A DNA stretch of 64,000 bases from NCBI RefSeq assembly GCF_002374855.1, contig NZ_NWVC01000001.1:124001-188000 (forward strand), in the 5' to 3' direction. The DNA is from Sphingomonas adhaesiva. GTDB lineage: Bacteria > Pseudomonadota > Alphaproteobacteria > Sphingomonadales > Sphingomonadaceae. The notes under the pieces are model-generated. The model saw only the letters and a list, made by a program, of their open reading frames with translations. It searched no databases and was not told the DNA's origin. Made by a program: the position numbers and the translations under genes. This document shows, piece by piece, positions 50,567-59,845 of the stretch. The first letter of the stretch is position 1. Every line of letters begins with the position of its first letter.

Positions 50567-51283
50567 TCAGCCCTCCGGCGGGACGGGCGCGTCGTCGCCC
50601 AGCGTCAGGCCGTGGCGCATCAGCATCGGCACGTTGGCGACCGCGAACAGCAAGGTCAGCGGGATCACCACCCACACCTTGTAGATCGCCCACAGATCCC
50701 AGCCGCGCGCGGTGCCCAGCGCGGTCGCGCTGCCGCGCCACACCGCCTCGTTCATGACGGCCATCACCACGAAGAACCACGTCCAGTTGATCGTCAGCCG
50801 CCGCCACCCGGCCTCCGACAGGCCGGGATAGGCGCTGCCCATCAGCTGCTGGAGCAGCGGGCGCCCGGTCGCCACCCCGAAGCCCAGCGTCGCGGCGAGC
50901 AGGACGTAGACGATCGTCGGCTTCATCTGGATGAAGCGCGGATCGCGGAAATACATCGTCAGCCCGCCGAACAGGATCACCAGCCCGGCGGAGATCAGCA
51001 GCATCGGCGGCACGCGGCGCAGTTTCACCCGCGCCAGTACCAGCGCGGCGATGCTGGCCAGCACGAACACCGCGGTGGCCAGGATGACGCGCGCCAGCAA
51101 CAGCGCCTCGACCTGTTTCAGCGTCGACAGCATCGGCGTGAACTGCGCCACGATCCGCCGCGCGACATCGGCCGGGACCAGGAAGTTGGCGACGAAGAAC
51201 AGCGCCAGCGGGCCGTAATCGATCAGCGCGCGGATGCCGCCGTGGCCCTCGCCGGCGGCGCGGGGTGCCGCATCCGCGCTCAT
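50567..51283 (-). CDS. yciB: YciB/IspZ-family inner-membrane septation protein
   Basis: A 238-residue membrane protein with five to six hydrophobic segments. Family marks are IDYGPLALFFVANF, FIQMKPTIVYVLLA and TINWTWFFVVMAVMNEAVW, the last being the most conserved in YciB/IspZ. In enterobacteria YciB takes part in cell-envelope synthesis and septation. The C-terminus is soluble. The start overlaps the ftsY stop by four bases, making it the third gene of mtaB-ftsY-yciB. Confidence 0.92.
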   Translation of the reverse strand: MSADAAPRAAGEGHGGIRALIDYGPLALFFVANFLVPADVARRIVAQFTPMLSTLKQVEALLLARVILATAVFVLASIAALVLARVKLRRVPPMLLISAGLVILFGGLTMYFRDPRFIQMKPTIVYVLLAATLGFGVATGRPLLQQLMGSAYPGLSEAGWRRLTINWTWFFVVMAVMNEAVWRGSATALGTARGWDLWAIYKVWVVIPLTLLFAVANVPMLMRHGLTLGDDAPVPPEG

Positions 51284-52215
51284 CGCCCGCGCCCCGTGTC
51301 GTCGACCCCGGCGATGATCCGGCTGACCTCGCGCGCGTCGAACGGGCGCAGGTCGTCCATCGTCTCGCCCACGCCGATCGCATGGATCGGCAGGCCGTAG
51401 CGTTCCGCCGCCGCGACCAGCACGCCGCCGCGCGCGGTGCCGTCCAGCTTGGTCATCACCAGCCCGGTGACCCCGGCCACTTCCTTGAACACCTCGATCT
51501 GGTTGAGAGCATTCTGGCCGGTGGTGGCGTCCAGCACCAGCAGCACGTCATGCGGCGCGGCGGGGTTGAGGCGGCCGAGCACGCGGCGGATCTTCGCCAG
51601 CTCGTCCATCAGTTCGCGCTTGTTCTGCAGCCGGCCGGCGGTGTCGACGATCAGCACGTCGGTGCCGATCGCGGTCGCCTGCTTCACCGCATCCCACACG
51701 ATCCCGGCGGCGTCCCCGCCCTCCGGCCCCGTCACGATCGGTACGCCGATCCGCTCGGCCCAGGTCTTCAGCTGGCCGATCGCGGCGGCGCGGAACGTGT
51801 CGCCGGCGGCCAGCATCACCTGATAATCCTGTTCCATGAACAGGTGCGCCAGCTTGGCGATGGTGGTGGTCTTGCCCGATCCGTTGACGCCGATCACCAG
51901 CACCACCTGCGGGCGGGGGAAGGCATCGATGCCGATCGGGCGCGCGACCTGCGCCAGCACCTTCTCCACCTCCTCGGCGACGACCAGGCGGATGCCCAGT
52001 TCCTCCATGTCGCGTTCGAACGTCCCTTCCGACAGGCGCTGGCGCACGCGGCCGGCGGTTTCGGGGCCGAGATCGGACGCGATCAGCGCCTCCTCCACCT
52101 CGTCCAGCGTGGCGTCGTCCAGCCGCGCGCCGCCAAGGCCCGCGAGGTTGCCGACCAGCCGGTCGGACGTGCGGCGGAAACCGCCCAGGAGCTTGTCGTG
52201 CCAGCTCGTGCTCAT
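51280..52215 (-). CDS. ftsY: Signal recognition particle receptor FtsY
   Basis: FtsY is the GTPase that docks SRP-ribosome complexes at the membrane. The 311-residue product has a short N domain (WHDKLLGGFRRTSDRLVGNL) and an NG domain with G1 IGVNGSGKTTTIAKLA, DTFRAAAIGQL, DTAGRLQNK, and the TKLDGTARGG box. The acidic A domain of E. coli is absent, common in alphaproteobacteria. It is coupled by four-base overlaps to mtaB before and yciB after. Its partner Ffh is encoded 2 kb away on the other strand. Confidence 0.96.
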   Translation of the reverse strand: MSTSWHDKLLGGFRRTSDRLVGNLAGLGGARLDDATLDEVEEALIASDLGPETAGRVRQRLSEGTFERDMEELGIRLVVAEEVEKVLAQVARPIGIDAFPRPQVVLVIGVNGSGKTTTIAKLAHLFMEQDYQVMLAAGDTFRAAAIGQLKTWAERIGVPIVTGPEGGDAAGIVWDAVKQATAIGTDVLIVDTAGRLQNKRELMDELAKIRRVLGRLNPAAPHDVLLVLDATTGQNALNQIEVFKEVAGVTGLVMTKLDGTARGGVLVAAAERYGLPIHAIGVGETMDDLRPFDAREVSRIIAGVDDTGRGR

Positions 52216-53396
52216 GCGATGATCGTTCCGGTCAGATGGTCGGCCGTGGCCGCGGTGATGGTGACGCGCGCGATATGGCCGACGGGATGGGGGGAGGAAA
52301 GACGTACCTCCGAAAAGTCCGGGGCATGGCCGCGGGTTCCGGGGCGCTCGACCAGCACCGGCTGCACCGTGCCGACCTGCGCCGCCAAGTGCCGCGCCAG
52401 CCGCGCCGCGGCGGCATCGCGCAGTCGCGCGGCGCGCGCGCGGGCGACGTCGGCCGCCACCTGCGGCATCCGCGCGGCGGGCGTGCCGGTGCGCGGCGAA
52501 TAGGGGAAGACGTGCGCGTGGCTGACGTCGCCCGTGTCGACCAGCGACAGCGTGTTGGCGAACATGCCGTCATCCTCGGTCGGGAAGCCGGCGATCAGGT
52601 CGGCGCCGATCGTGATCGCGGGGCGCGCCGCCTTCAGCCGGGCGATCAGGTCCAGCGCCTGCGCGCGCGAATGGCGGCGGCGCATCCGCTTGAGGATCAG
52701 GTCGTCGCCCGCCTGTAGCGACAGATGGACGTGCGGCATCACGCGCTCCTCCTGCGTCAGCAGTGCGAACAGCGCATCGTCGATCGCGAAGGGGTCGAGC
52801 GAGGACAGCCGCAGCCGCGCCAGCCCCGGCACCTCCGCCAGCAGCCGCGCGACCAGCGACGACAGCGGCGCGCCGCGATCGTCGTAGCTGGCCAGATCGA
52901 CGCCGCTCAGCACCACCTCCTGCTGGCCCGCCTCCACCAGCGCGGCGACGCGCAGCACGACCTCAGCCACCGGATCGGCGCGGTTGCGGCCGCGCCCCTG
53001 CGGGATGGCGCAGAAGGTGCAGTGATGGTCGCAGCCGTTCTGCACGCCGACGAAGGCGCGCGTCTGGCGGCGCGGACGGGGCGCGTTGGGGCGGGCGCCC
53101 CAGCTGGCGGGCAGCAGCTTGGCGGCATTGGGGACGATGCGGTCGACCTCCGGCATCGCGGCGAAGGCGGCGCGATCCATATCGGAGGCGCAGCCGGTGA
53201 CGACCAGTTCGGCGTCGGGCCGCGCACGGCGCAGCCGGCGGATCGCGGCGCGCGTCTGCTTCACCGCCTCGTTCGTCACGCCGCAGCCGTTGACGACCGC
53301 GACCTGCGCGCCCGCCAGCTGGCGGATCGCTTCGCTTTCGGCGATGTTGAGACGGCAGCCGAGGGTCACGACCTCGGGCTGGGGCGAGCACGACAT
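52212..53396 (-). CDS. mtaB: tRNA (t6A37) methylthiotransferase MtaB
   Basis: MtaB is a radical-SAM enzyme that adds a methylthio group to t6A at tRNA position 37 (ms2t6A). From ATG 53396 the product is 394 residues; a frame to 53477 adds unsupported residues. The first cluster uses cysteines in VVTLGCRLN, VVNGCGVTN and VVTGCASD. The radical-SAM cluster is GCDHHCTFCAIPQGRG. A C-terminal TRAM-like part ends the protein. It is the first gene of an overlapping operon with ftsY and yciB. Confidence 0.9.
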   Translation of the reverse strand: MSCSPQPEVVTLGCRLNIAESEAIRQLAGAQVAVVNGCGVTNEAVKQTRAAIRRLRRARPDAELVVTGCASDMDRAAFAAMPEVDRIVPNAAKLLPASWGARPNAPRPRRQTRAFVGVQNGCDHHCTFCAIPQGRGRNRADPVAEVVLRVAALVEAGQQEVVLSGVDLASYDDRGAPLSSLVARLLAEVPGLARLRLSSLDPFAIDDALFALLTQEERVMPHVHLSLQAGDDLILKRMRRRHSRAQALDLIARLKAARPAITIGADLIAGFPTEDDGMFANTLSLVDTGDVSHAHVFPYSPRTGTPAARMPQVAADVARARAARLRDAAAARLARHLAAQVGTVQPVLVERPGTRGHAPDFSEVRLSSPHPVGHIARVTITAATADHLTGTIIA

Positions 53397-53412
53397 GGAG
53401 GGCGATCTAGTT

Positions 53413-53967
53413 ATGACCGGCAGCGAAGTCGACTCCGCGACCGACGCGGTGATCGCGTTCTGGTTCGCGCTGACCACCGAGCAGCAGTTCGCGAAGGACG
53501 ATGCGCTGGACGCGGCGATCCGCGAACGGTTCGCGGACCTGCGCGATCATGTGCTGGCGACGGGGGCGGCGGCGTGGCGCGACGATCCCCGGCACCTGCT
53601 GGCAGCGGTGATCGTGCTGGACCAGTTTTCGCGCAACCTGTTCCGCGGGCGGGCGGAGGCGTTCGCCGCCGACCCGTTGGCGCGAAAGCTGACCGAGCTG
53701 GCGATCGCGCGCGGATGGGACGCTCGCCTGCCGCCGGAGCAGCGCGTGTTCCTGTACATGCCGTTGATGCATGCCGAGGATGCCGCCGGACAGGCGCAGA
53801 GCGTCGCGATGTTCGAGGCGCTGGGCATCGAGAACAACCTGAAGTTCGCCCGCGATCATGCCGACGTGTTCGCGCGCTTCGGCCGCTTCCCGTCGCGCAA
53901 CGACGCGCTGGGGCGCGAGACGACGGCGGAGGAGCGCGCGTATCTGGAGGCGGGCGGGGGGTGGTAG
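53413..53967 (+). CDS. DUF924 family protein
   Basis: A 184-residue soluble helical protein of the DUF924 family. Typical blocks are VIAFWFALTTEQQFAKDDALD, VLDQFSRNLFRG, RVFLYMPLMHAED and FGRFPSRNDALGRETTAEE. The fold is TPR-like helices; function is not known. ATG 53413 is chosen because a GGAGG site lies 11 bases upstream; ATG 53395 would place that site inside the gene. The start is divergent from mtaB by only 16 bases. Confidence 0.85.
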   Translation: MTGSEVDSATDAVIAFWFALTTEQQFAKDDALDAAIRERFADLRDHVLATGAAAWRDDPRHLLAAVIVLDQFSRNLFRGRAEAFAADPLARKLTELAIARGWDARLPPEQRVFLYMPLMHAEDAAGQAQSVAMFEALGIENNLKFARDHADVFARFGRFPSRNDALGRETTAEERAYLEAGGGW

Positions 53968-54063
53968 CGCGAAGCGTCTTGCCCTGCGGCGTGCATTCCG
54001 CTATCGCCCCGCCCCAGTTCCGTTGTTGAACGCACAGGACAAGCGCCCATGTGGTGCACGCTG

Positions 54064-54093
54064 GCCGGCGAGGTTTCGCCCGCCGGCGCTTTT
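54064..54093 (+). terminator. Probable terminator or leader hairpin before ffh
   Basis: Bases 54064-54070 pair with 54081-54087, then GCTTTT follows. It lies between the DUF924 gene and ffh, 30 bases before the ffh start. Confidence 0.55.
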
Positions 54094-54122
54094 GCGTTTG
54101 GCGGCGGGTGAAAGGAGTTTCG

Positions 54123-55631
54123 ATGTTCGATAGCCTGAGCGATCGTCTTGGCGGCGTGTTCGACCGGCTGCGCGGCCGTGGCGCGCTGACCGAGGCGGAC
54201 GTGCGTCAGGCGATGCGCGAGGTGCGTGTCGCGCTGCTGGAAGCGGACGTGGCGCTGCCCGTCGCGCGCCAGTTCGTCGACGACGTGACCGAGGAGGCGA
54301 TCGGCCAGAACGTCCTGCGATCGGTCACGCCGGGGCAGCAGGTCGTCAAGATCGTCAACGACGCGCTGGTGCGGATGCTGGGCGGGGACGAGCCGGAGGG
54401 CGCGGACCTCAACCTGAACGTCGCGCCGCCCGCGGTGGTGATGATGGTCGGCCTGCAGGGGTCGGGCAAGACGACCACCACGGCGAAGATCGCCAAGCGG
54501 CTGTCGACGTCGTCGATGACCGGGCGGTCGGCGAAGAAGGTGCTGATGGCGTCGCTGGACGTCAATCGCCCCGCCGCGCAGGAACAGCTTGCCACCCTGG
54601 GCACGCAGGTGAGCGTCGCGACGCTGCCGATCATTGCCGGGCAGCAGCCGGTCGAGATCGCGCGCCGCGCGATGCAGGCCGCCAGGCTGCAGGGCTTCGA
54701 CGTCCTGATGCTCGACACCGCCGGTCGCCTGCACGTCGACCAGGCGTTGATGGACGAGATGAAGGCGGTCGCCGACGTCGCGTCCCCGCAGGAGATCCTG
54801 CTGGTGGTCGACAGCCTGACCGGCCAGGACGCGGTCAACGTCGCGCAGAATTTCTCCGAACAGGTGCCGCTGACCGGTGTGGTGCTGACCCGCATGGACG
54901 GCGATGCGCGCGGCGGCGCGGCGCTGTCGATGCGTGCCGTCACCGGCAAGCCGATCAAGTTCGCGGGCACCGGCGAGAAGCTGGACGCGCTGGAGGCATT
55001 CCACCCCAGCCGCGTCGCGGGGCGCATCCTGGGGATGGGCGATGTCGTCTCGCTGGTCGAGCGCGCCGCCGAATCGATCCAGCAGGAAGATGCCGAGCGG
55101 ATGGCGAGCCGGCTCGCCAAGGGTCAGTTCGACATGAACGACCTGCGCAGCCAGCTGGCGCAGATGAAGCGCATGGGCGGGCTGGGCGCGCTGGCCGGGA
55201 TGCTGCCGGGGATGAAGAAGGCGCAGGCGGCGATGGACGCGGTGCCGGGCAGCGACAAGATGCTGGTCCACCTGGACGCGATCATCGGTTCGATGACCGT
55301 CAAGGAGCGCAGCAAGCCGGAGCTGATCAACGCCAAGCGCAAGATCCGCATCGCCAAGGGTTCGGGCACGACGGTGCAGGAGGTCAACAAGCTCCTGAAG
55401 ATGCACCAGGAAATGTCCACCGCCATGAAGAAGATCAAGAAGATGGGCGGGATCAAGGGCATGATGGCGATGCTGGGCAAGGGCGGGCTGGGCGGCCTGG
55501 GCAATGCCATCGGCGGCGCCGACATGGGCGACATGATGGGCAAGCTGGGCGGGCCGGGCGGTGGCCCGGGGCTTCCCGGACTGCCCGGCAACCTTCCGGG
55601 CGGCCCCGGCGGGTTCAAGTTCAAGAAATAG
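54123..55631 (+). CDS. ffh: Signal recognition particle protein Ffh
   Basis: Ffh binds 4.5S RNA and signal sequences of nascent membrane proteins. The 502-residue product has an N domain, the GTPase G domain ([47 protein letters not shown]) and the Met-rich M domain ([18 protein letters not shown]). The C-terminus is a Gly/Pro-rich tail ending KFKK. ATG 54123 has an AAAGGAG site; a frame from 54051 is not needed. It leads the ffh-rpsP-rimM order. Its receptor FtsY is nearby on the other strand. Confidence 0.97.
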   Translation: MFDSLSDRLGGVFDRLRGRGALTEADVRQAMREVRVALLEADVALPVARQFVDDVTEEAIGQNVLRSVTPGQQVVKIVNDALVRMLGGDEPEGADLNLNVAPPAVVMMVGLQGSGKTTTTAKIAKRLSTSSMTGRSAKKVLMASLDVNRPAAQEQLATLGTQVSVATLPIIAGQQPVEIARRAMQAARLQGFDVLMLDTAGRLHVDQALMDEMKAVADVASPQEILLVVDSLTGQDAVNVAQNFSEQVPLTGVVLTRMDGDARGGAALSMRAVTGKPIKFAGTGEKLDALEAFHPSRVAGRILGMGDVVSLVERAAESIQQEDAERMASRLAKGQFDMNDLRSQLAQMKRMGGLGALAGMLPGMKKAQAAMDAVPGSDKMLVHLDAIIGSMTVKERSKPELINAKRKIRIAKGSGTTVQEVNKLLKMHQEMSTAMKKIKKMGGIKGMMAMLGKGGLGGLGNAIGGADMGDMMGKLGGPGGGPGLPGLPGNLPGGPGGFKFKK

Positions 55632-55643
55632 CCCCGACACCCG

Positions 55644-55725
55644 TCACCCCGGCGAAGGCCGGGGTCTCGGGCGGCAAGGGCGGAACGACCATCACGAAAA
55701 GACCCCAGCCTTCGCTGGGGTGACG
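55644..55725. repeat. Inverted pair of 25-base hairpin repeats (BIME-like) between ffh and rpsP
   Basis: Bases 55644-55668 are the reverse complement of 55701-55725 except for two changes, a C-G and its partner, which swap to T-A and so keep the stem paired. Each unit is a hairpin with a four-base GAAG/CTTC loop. Related single units lie at 10600 and 28491. Confidence 0.9.
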
Positions 55726-55749
55726 AATAGAAGAAGGAAGACGACTACA

Positions 55750-56175
55750 ATGGCACTCAGCATTCGCCTGTCGCGTGGCGGCTCGAAGAAGCGTCCCTAT
55801 TACCGCATCGTCGTGGCCGATGCGCGGTCCCCGCGCGACGGCAAGTTCATCGAGAAGATCGGCAATTACAATCCGCTGCTGGGCAAGGACGACGAGAAGC
55901 GCGTGGTGCTGGACGCCGAGCGCGCCAAGCATTGGCTGGGTGTGGGCGCGCAGCCGACCGACCGTGTCGCCCGCTTCCTGGATGCGGCCGGCGTGAAGGA
56001 GCGCGCGGCGCGCAGCAACCCGAAGAAGGCCGAGCCGGGCGAGAAGGCCAAGGAGCGCGCCGAGGAGCGTGCCGAGAAGCTGAAGGCGCAGCAGGAGGCC
56101 GAGGCCGAGGCGGCGAACGCGCCGGCCGCGACCGAGGAGCCGGCGGCCGATGCCGCCGAGGCGACCGCCGAGTAA
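55750..56175 (+). CDS. rpsP: 30S ribosomal protein S16
   Basis: S16 is a small-subunit assembly protein. The 141-residue product starts [20 protein letters not shown] and continues with [22 protein letters not shown], both highly conserved. Residues 85-141 form an Ala/Glu/Lys-rich tail ([18 protein letters not shown]), longer than in E. coli (82 residues) but common in alphaproteobacteria. It follows the repeat pair after ffh and precedes a small acidic ORF and rimM. Confidence 0.97.
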   Translation: MALSIRLSRGGSKKRPYYRIVVADARSPRDGKFIEKIGNYNPLLGKDDEKRVVLDAERAKHWLGVGAQPTDRVARFLDAAGVKERAARSNPKKAEPGEKAKERAEERAEKLKAQQEAEAEAANAPAATEEPAADAAEATAE

Positions 56176-56232
56176 CAACGCACCCGAACGGGTCGTCATG
56201 CGTTGGCGCTGTTCCCCTGTGAACAGGAGCGC

Positions 56233-56382
56233 ATGATGACCCAGGATGCCGGCCCCACCCCCGATCCGCGAACGGCCCCCGAGGATGACGAAGACGCCAC
56301 CAACCACGGGGTCTCCAGCGAGCAGCCCGCCGAGGGCGCGGACGACGTCCCCGCGGGCGACGGCGGCTCGCCCACGGACTGA
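56233..56382 (+). CDS. Small acidic ORF (49 aa) between rpsP and rimM
   Basis: ATG 56233 (with a second ATG at 56236) has an AGGAG site four bases upstream. The peptide is acidic, with Pro, Asp, Glu and Gly in a low-complexity order (RTAPEDDEDATNHG) and no membrane segment. Third codon positions are nearly all G or C, as in real genes here. The overlapping frame of the rimM extension has AGG, CCA and TCT codons and is poor. It ends 16 bases before the likely rimM start. No family is recognised. Confidence 0.6.
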   Translation: MMTQDAGPTPDPRTAPEDDEDATNHGVSSEQPAEGADDVPAGDGGSPTD

Positions 56383-56398
56383 CGCCGGCGACACGATC

Positions 56399-56839
56399 GT
56401 GCTCGCCGTCGTCACCGGCGCGCACGGGATCGCGGGCGACGTCCGGCTGAAGGTGTTCGCGGACGATCTGTCGCGGCACCGCACGTTCAACGGCGGTGCG
56501 CTGACGCTGGCGAAGCTGCGCGACGGTACGATCGCGCGCTTTGCCGAGATCGCCGATCGTACCGCGGCGGAGGGGCTGCGCGGCACCGAACTGACGGTGC
56601 CGCGCGACGCGCTGCCGCCGCTGGACGACGGCGAATATTATCACGCCGACCTGCTGGGGCTGGCAGTGGTATCGACCGAGGGCGAGCCGCTGGGCCGCGT
56701 GATCGCGGTCGAGAATTTCGGGGCCGGCGACGTGATCGACATCGAGCGGCCGACCGGCAAGACCTTCATGGTTCCCATCCATGCGGTGCCCGAATGGGAC
56801 CGCGAGCGGTTGGTCGTCGACGCCGCGTTCGTCGACTGA
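56399..56839 (+). CDS. rimM: 16S rRNA processing protein RimM
   Basis: RimM binds S19 and helps mature the 30S head. The product is clearest from residue 1 onward at GTG 56399: VLAVVTGAHGIAGDVRLKVF, the usual RimM opening. The PRC-barrel part reads EYYHADLLGLAVVSTEGEPLG and the end FMVPIHAVPEWDRERLVVD. An in-frame ATG at 56285 and one at 56246 would add a basic, poor-codon extension that overlaps the acidic ORF, so the GTG is preferred. The product is about 146 residues, slightly short. Translation may be coupled to the ORF stopping 16 bases upstream. Confidence 0.88.
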   Translation: MLAVVTGAHGIAGDVRLKVFADDLSRHRTFNGGALTLAKLRDGTIARFAEIADRTAAEGLRGTELTVPRDALPPLDDGEYYHADLLGLAVVSTEGEPLGRVIAVENFGAGDVIDIERPTGKTFMVPIHAVPEWDRERLVVDAAFVD

Positions 56840-56909
56840 CGCGATGCGCCAGCGCGCGCCGTCATACCGCGATTGCCGGGCCTGCCGTTCGCGGGCAGGG
56901 TAGCCGGGC

Positions 56910-58121
56910 ATGTCCGTTTCCGCCCCGCTTCCGTCGCGTCGCCCGTCCTGGCTGGCGATCATGGCGCTCGCCAATGCCGGCGGGGTGCTGGCGTATCTGC
57001 CGCTGCTGACGCTGCTGCTGCCGATCCGTATCGAGGCGATGAACCCGGCCGAGCGGATCGGGCTGTTCGCGGCGACCGCGGTGGTCGGCGCGATCGCCGC
57101 CAGCATCGCCAACATCGTCTTCGGCGCGCTGAGCGACCGGTCGCACGCGCGCGACGGGCAGTGGGGCCGGCGCGGCTGGATGGCCGCGGGGCTGGTCGCG
57201 ATCGCGGCCAGTTATGCGGTGCTGGCGCGCGCCACCACGCCCGCGACGCTGATCGGTGCGATCGTGCTGTTCCAGATCGCGGTCAACGCGCTGCTGGCGC
57301 CGCTGTCGGCGGTGATCGCGGAGGAGGTGCCGGATGCGCAGAAGGGGCTGGCCGGCGGGCTGATCGCGCTGGGCGCGCCGCTGGCGTCGGGCGCATCGGC
57401 GCTGCTGGTGGGGATGGCGACCTTGTCCCCCGACGCGCGCTTGGCGGTGATCCCGGTCGCGGTCGCGCTGTGCGTCGCGCCGCTGCTGCTGACCCGTGCG
57501 CGCGCGGCGGTGGTGGCCGCCCCCGCCGCGAGCGAGGGGGCCGCGACGCCGCCGCGCCGCGACCTGATCGTCGCGGGGCTGTCGCGGTTGCTGGTGCAGG
57601 TCGCGGCGGTGGTGACGCAGGCGTATCTGCTCTATTATTTCGAAAGCATTATGCCCGTGGCGGAGCATCGCGGGCTGCCGGTGCGGATCGGGCATCTGCT
57701 GGCGTGGACGTTCCTGGCGCCACTGCCCGCCGCGCTGGTGCTTGGCCGGCTGTCCGACCTGACGCGGCGGCGCACGCCGATCCTGCTGCTGGCGGCGGGC
57801 GTGGCGGCGGCGGGGCTGCTGGGGATGGCGGTGGCGGAAGGGTGGACGCAGGGCGCGCTCGCCTATGCCGTCTATGCCGCCGGGTCGTCGGTGTTCGTGG
57901 CGTTGCAGGCGACGTTCGCGATGCAATTGCTGCCCGATCCGCGGCGCAGGGGCCGCGACCTGGGGCTGCTGAACCTGACCAACACGCTGCCGTCGCTGCT
58001 CGGCCCGCCGCTGGCGTGGCTGTTCGCGACGCCGGACGATTTCGCGGCGGTGATGATCGGGCTGGCGATCCTGACCGCGGCGGGCGGCACGTTGATGCTG
58101 GGGGTGCGCGCATGGCGATAG
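56910..58121 (+). CDS. Major facilitator superfamily transporter
   Basis: A 403-residue inner-membrane protein with about twelve hydrophobic helices. The loop between helices 2 and 3 has a GALSDRSHARDGQWGRRG-type motif, related to the GPH/LacY-like and general MFS D-R-x-G patterns; the second half repeats it (LVLGRLSDLTRRRTP). The substrate is unknown. Its stop overlaps the start of a DctB-like kinase by ten bases, so transporter, kinase and regulator form one unit. The kinase may sense the transported solute. Confidence 0.85.
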   Translation: MSVSAPLPSRRPSWLAIMALANAGGVLAYLPLLTLLLPIRIEAMNPAERIGLFAATAVVGAIAASIANIVFGALSDRSHARDGQWGRRGWMAAGLVAIAASYAVLARATTPATLIGAIVLFQIAVNALLAPLSAVIAEEVPDAQKGLAGGLIALGAPLASGASALLVGMATLSPDARLAVIPVAVALCVAPLLLTRARAAVVAAPAASEGAATPPRRDLIVAGLSRLLVQVAAVVTQAYLLYYFESIMPVAEHRGLPVRIGHLLAWTFLAPLPAALVLGRLSDLTRRRTPILLLAAGVAAAGLLGMAVAEGWTQGALAYAVYAAGSSVFVALQATFAMQLLPDPRRRGRDLGLLNLTNTLPSLLGPPLAWLFATPDDFAAVMIGLAILTAAGGTLMLGVRAWR

Positions 58122-59845
58122 CGCCGCGCCGCGCGATGTCGCTGGCGGTTCGCGCGGCTGCGGCGCTGCTGCTGGCGGCGCTGGTCGCGATGATCGCGGG
58201 GCATGTCGCCGAACGCCGCGCGCGCCGCGACGTGCAGCAGGGGGTGGCTGCCGACGCGCGGCTGCGCCAGGCGCTGCTGACCAGCGAGATCGAGCGGTTC
58301 CAGCTGCTGCCGATGGCGTTGGGCGACGATGTCGACGTGCGCGCCGCGCTGGCCGACACGCCCGGCGCGCGGGTGCGGCTGAACGCCAAGTTCGCGGCGA
58401 TGGCGCGGGAAACCGGCGCGGCCGCCATCTATCTGATCGCGCCATCGGGGCTGGCGATCGCGGCCAACAATGCGGGCACGCCGTACAGCTTCGTCGGGCG
58501 CGACTATCGCTTCCGCCGCTATTTCGGCGATGCGACGCGCACCGGCACCGGATCGCAATTCGCGCTGGGCACGGTCAGCCAGCGGCCGGGCCTGTACCTG
58601 GCGCGGCGCACCGGTGTCGGCGGGGTGGTGGTGGTCAAGCTGGAGTTCGACCGGCTGGAGCGCGCGTGGCGGGCGGCGGGCGGCGACACGTTCGTCACCG
58701 ACCCCGATGGCGTGATCCGGGTGACGACGCGCCCGGGCTGGCGCTTCGCCGTGACGCGCCCGCTCAGCCCGGCGCGCGCGCAGGTGGTGCGCGCCGACAG
58801 CGGCGTCGCGACGCTGCGCCAGTCGCCGATCAGCGCGACACGCGACGGCGAGCCGCGGATCGCGGGGATGAGTGGTCCGGTGGTGCTGGCCGAGGCGCCG
58901 GCGGGCGCGTTCGGATGGCAGGTGCATCTGGCGATCCCCGCCGGGCCGACGATCCGCCCCGTGGTCCGCGCGGCGCAGGCGGTGGCGGGGGTGTCGTGCC
59001 TGGCGCTCATCGCGCTGGTCTGGGCGTGGCGCACCCGCGCGCGCCGCCGCGCGGAGCGGACCGCGGTGCTGGAGGCGGCGGTGCAGGAACGCACCGCCGC
59101 GCTGCGCCGCGAGATCGACGACCGCATCGCCGCGGAGGCGCGCGCCGCCGACCTGCGCGAGGGGCTGCGCCAGGCCAACCGGCTGGCCGCGCTGGGCCAG
59201 ATCACCGCCAGCGTCGCGCACGAAACCGCGCAGCCGGTCGCGGCGATCCGCACCTATGCCGCCAATGGCGAATTGCTGCTGGATCGCGGGGCGTTGGACG
59301 ATGTGCGCGCGAACCTGCGCGCGATCGCCGGGCTGACCGACCGGATCGGCGCCGTCACCGCCCAGCTGCGCGGCTTTGCGCGCAAGGGCAGCGGCGCGGT
59401 GCGTGCCGTCCCGCTGGCCGATGTGATCGCGGGCGCGCGGCTGATGTTGAAGGAGCGGCTGCGCGCGATCGACGTGCGCGTCACCCCGATCGATCCGGCG
59501 CTGGCGGTGATGGCGGGGCGCATCCGGCTGGAACAGGTGCTGGTCAACCTGTTGCAGAATGCGATCGAGGCGCTGGAGGGGCGCCCCGCGCCACGGATCG
59601 ACATGGCGGTGGTGGCCGCCGACGACACGGTGACGGTGACGGTGCGCGACAACGGCCCGGGCATCGCGCCGGAGATCGCCGACCGGCTGTTCACCCCGTT
59701 TGCCACCAGCCGCCCGGCGGGGCTGGGGCTGGGGCTGGTGATATCGCAGGATATCATGGCCGACCTGGGCGGTTCGCTGCATGTCGCCGCCGGTGAGGCA
59801 GGGGCCGGTGCGACATTCGTCGTCACGCTGAGGCGGGCGGCATGA
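58112..59845 (+). CDS. Sensor histidine kinase, DctB-like
   Basis: A 577-residue membrane kinase. Two membrane helices (about 10-30 and 288-308) bracket a periplasmic domain of the double-PDC type (PSGLAIAANNAGTPYSFVGR, then YRFRRYFGDA), as in the C4-dicarboxylate sensor DctB. The phospho-His is His370 in SVAHETAQPVAAIRTYAAN, followed by the N box (LLQNAIEAL), DNGPGIAPE and GLGLGLVISQDIM. A longer frame upstream is a shadow of the MFS gene. It overlaps the MFS gene and, by four bases, the regulator gene. The ligand may be a dicarboxylate or sugar acid. Confidence 0.88.
   Translation: MAIAPRRAMSLAVRAAAALLLAALVAMIAGHVAERRARRDVQQGVAADARLRQALLTSEIERFQLLPMALGDDVDVRAALADTPGARVRLNAKFAAMARETGAAAIYLIAPSGLAIAANNAGTPYSFVGRDYRFRRYFGDATRTGTGSQFALGTVSQRPGLYLARRTGVGGVVVVKLEFDRLERAWRAAGGDTFVTDPDGVIRVTTRPGWRFAVTRPLSPARAQVVRADSGVATLRQSPISATRDGEPRIAGMSGPVVLAEAPAGAFGWQVHLAIPAGPTIRPVVRAAQAVAGVSCLALIALVWAWRTRARRRAERTAVLEAAVQERTAALRREIDDRIAAEARAADLREGLRQANRLAALGQITASVAHETAQPVAAIRTYAANGELLLDRGALDDVRANLRAIAGLTDRIGAVTAQLRGFARKGSGAVRAVPLADVIAGARLMLKERLRAIDVRVTPIDPALAVMAGRIRLEQVLVNLLQNAIEALEGRPAPRIDMAVVAADDTVTVTVRDNGPGIAPEIADRLFTPFATSRPAGLGLGLVISQDIMADLGGSLHVAAGEAGAGATFVVTLRRAA

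Noticed and set aside
56246..56398. Long rimM N-terminus from ATG 56246 or 56285
   Set aside because: Rare codons (AGG, CCA, TCT) and overlap with the better-coding acidic ORF; the RimM family starts near residue VLAVVTGAHG.
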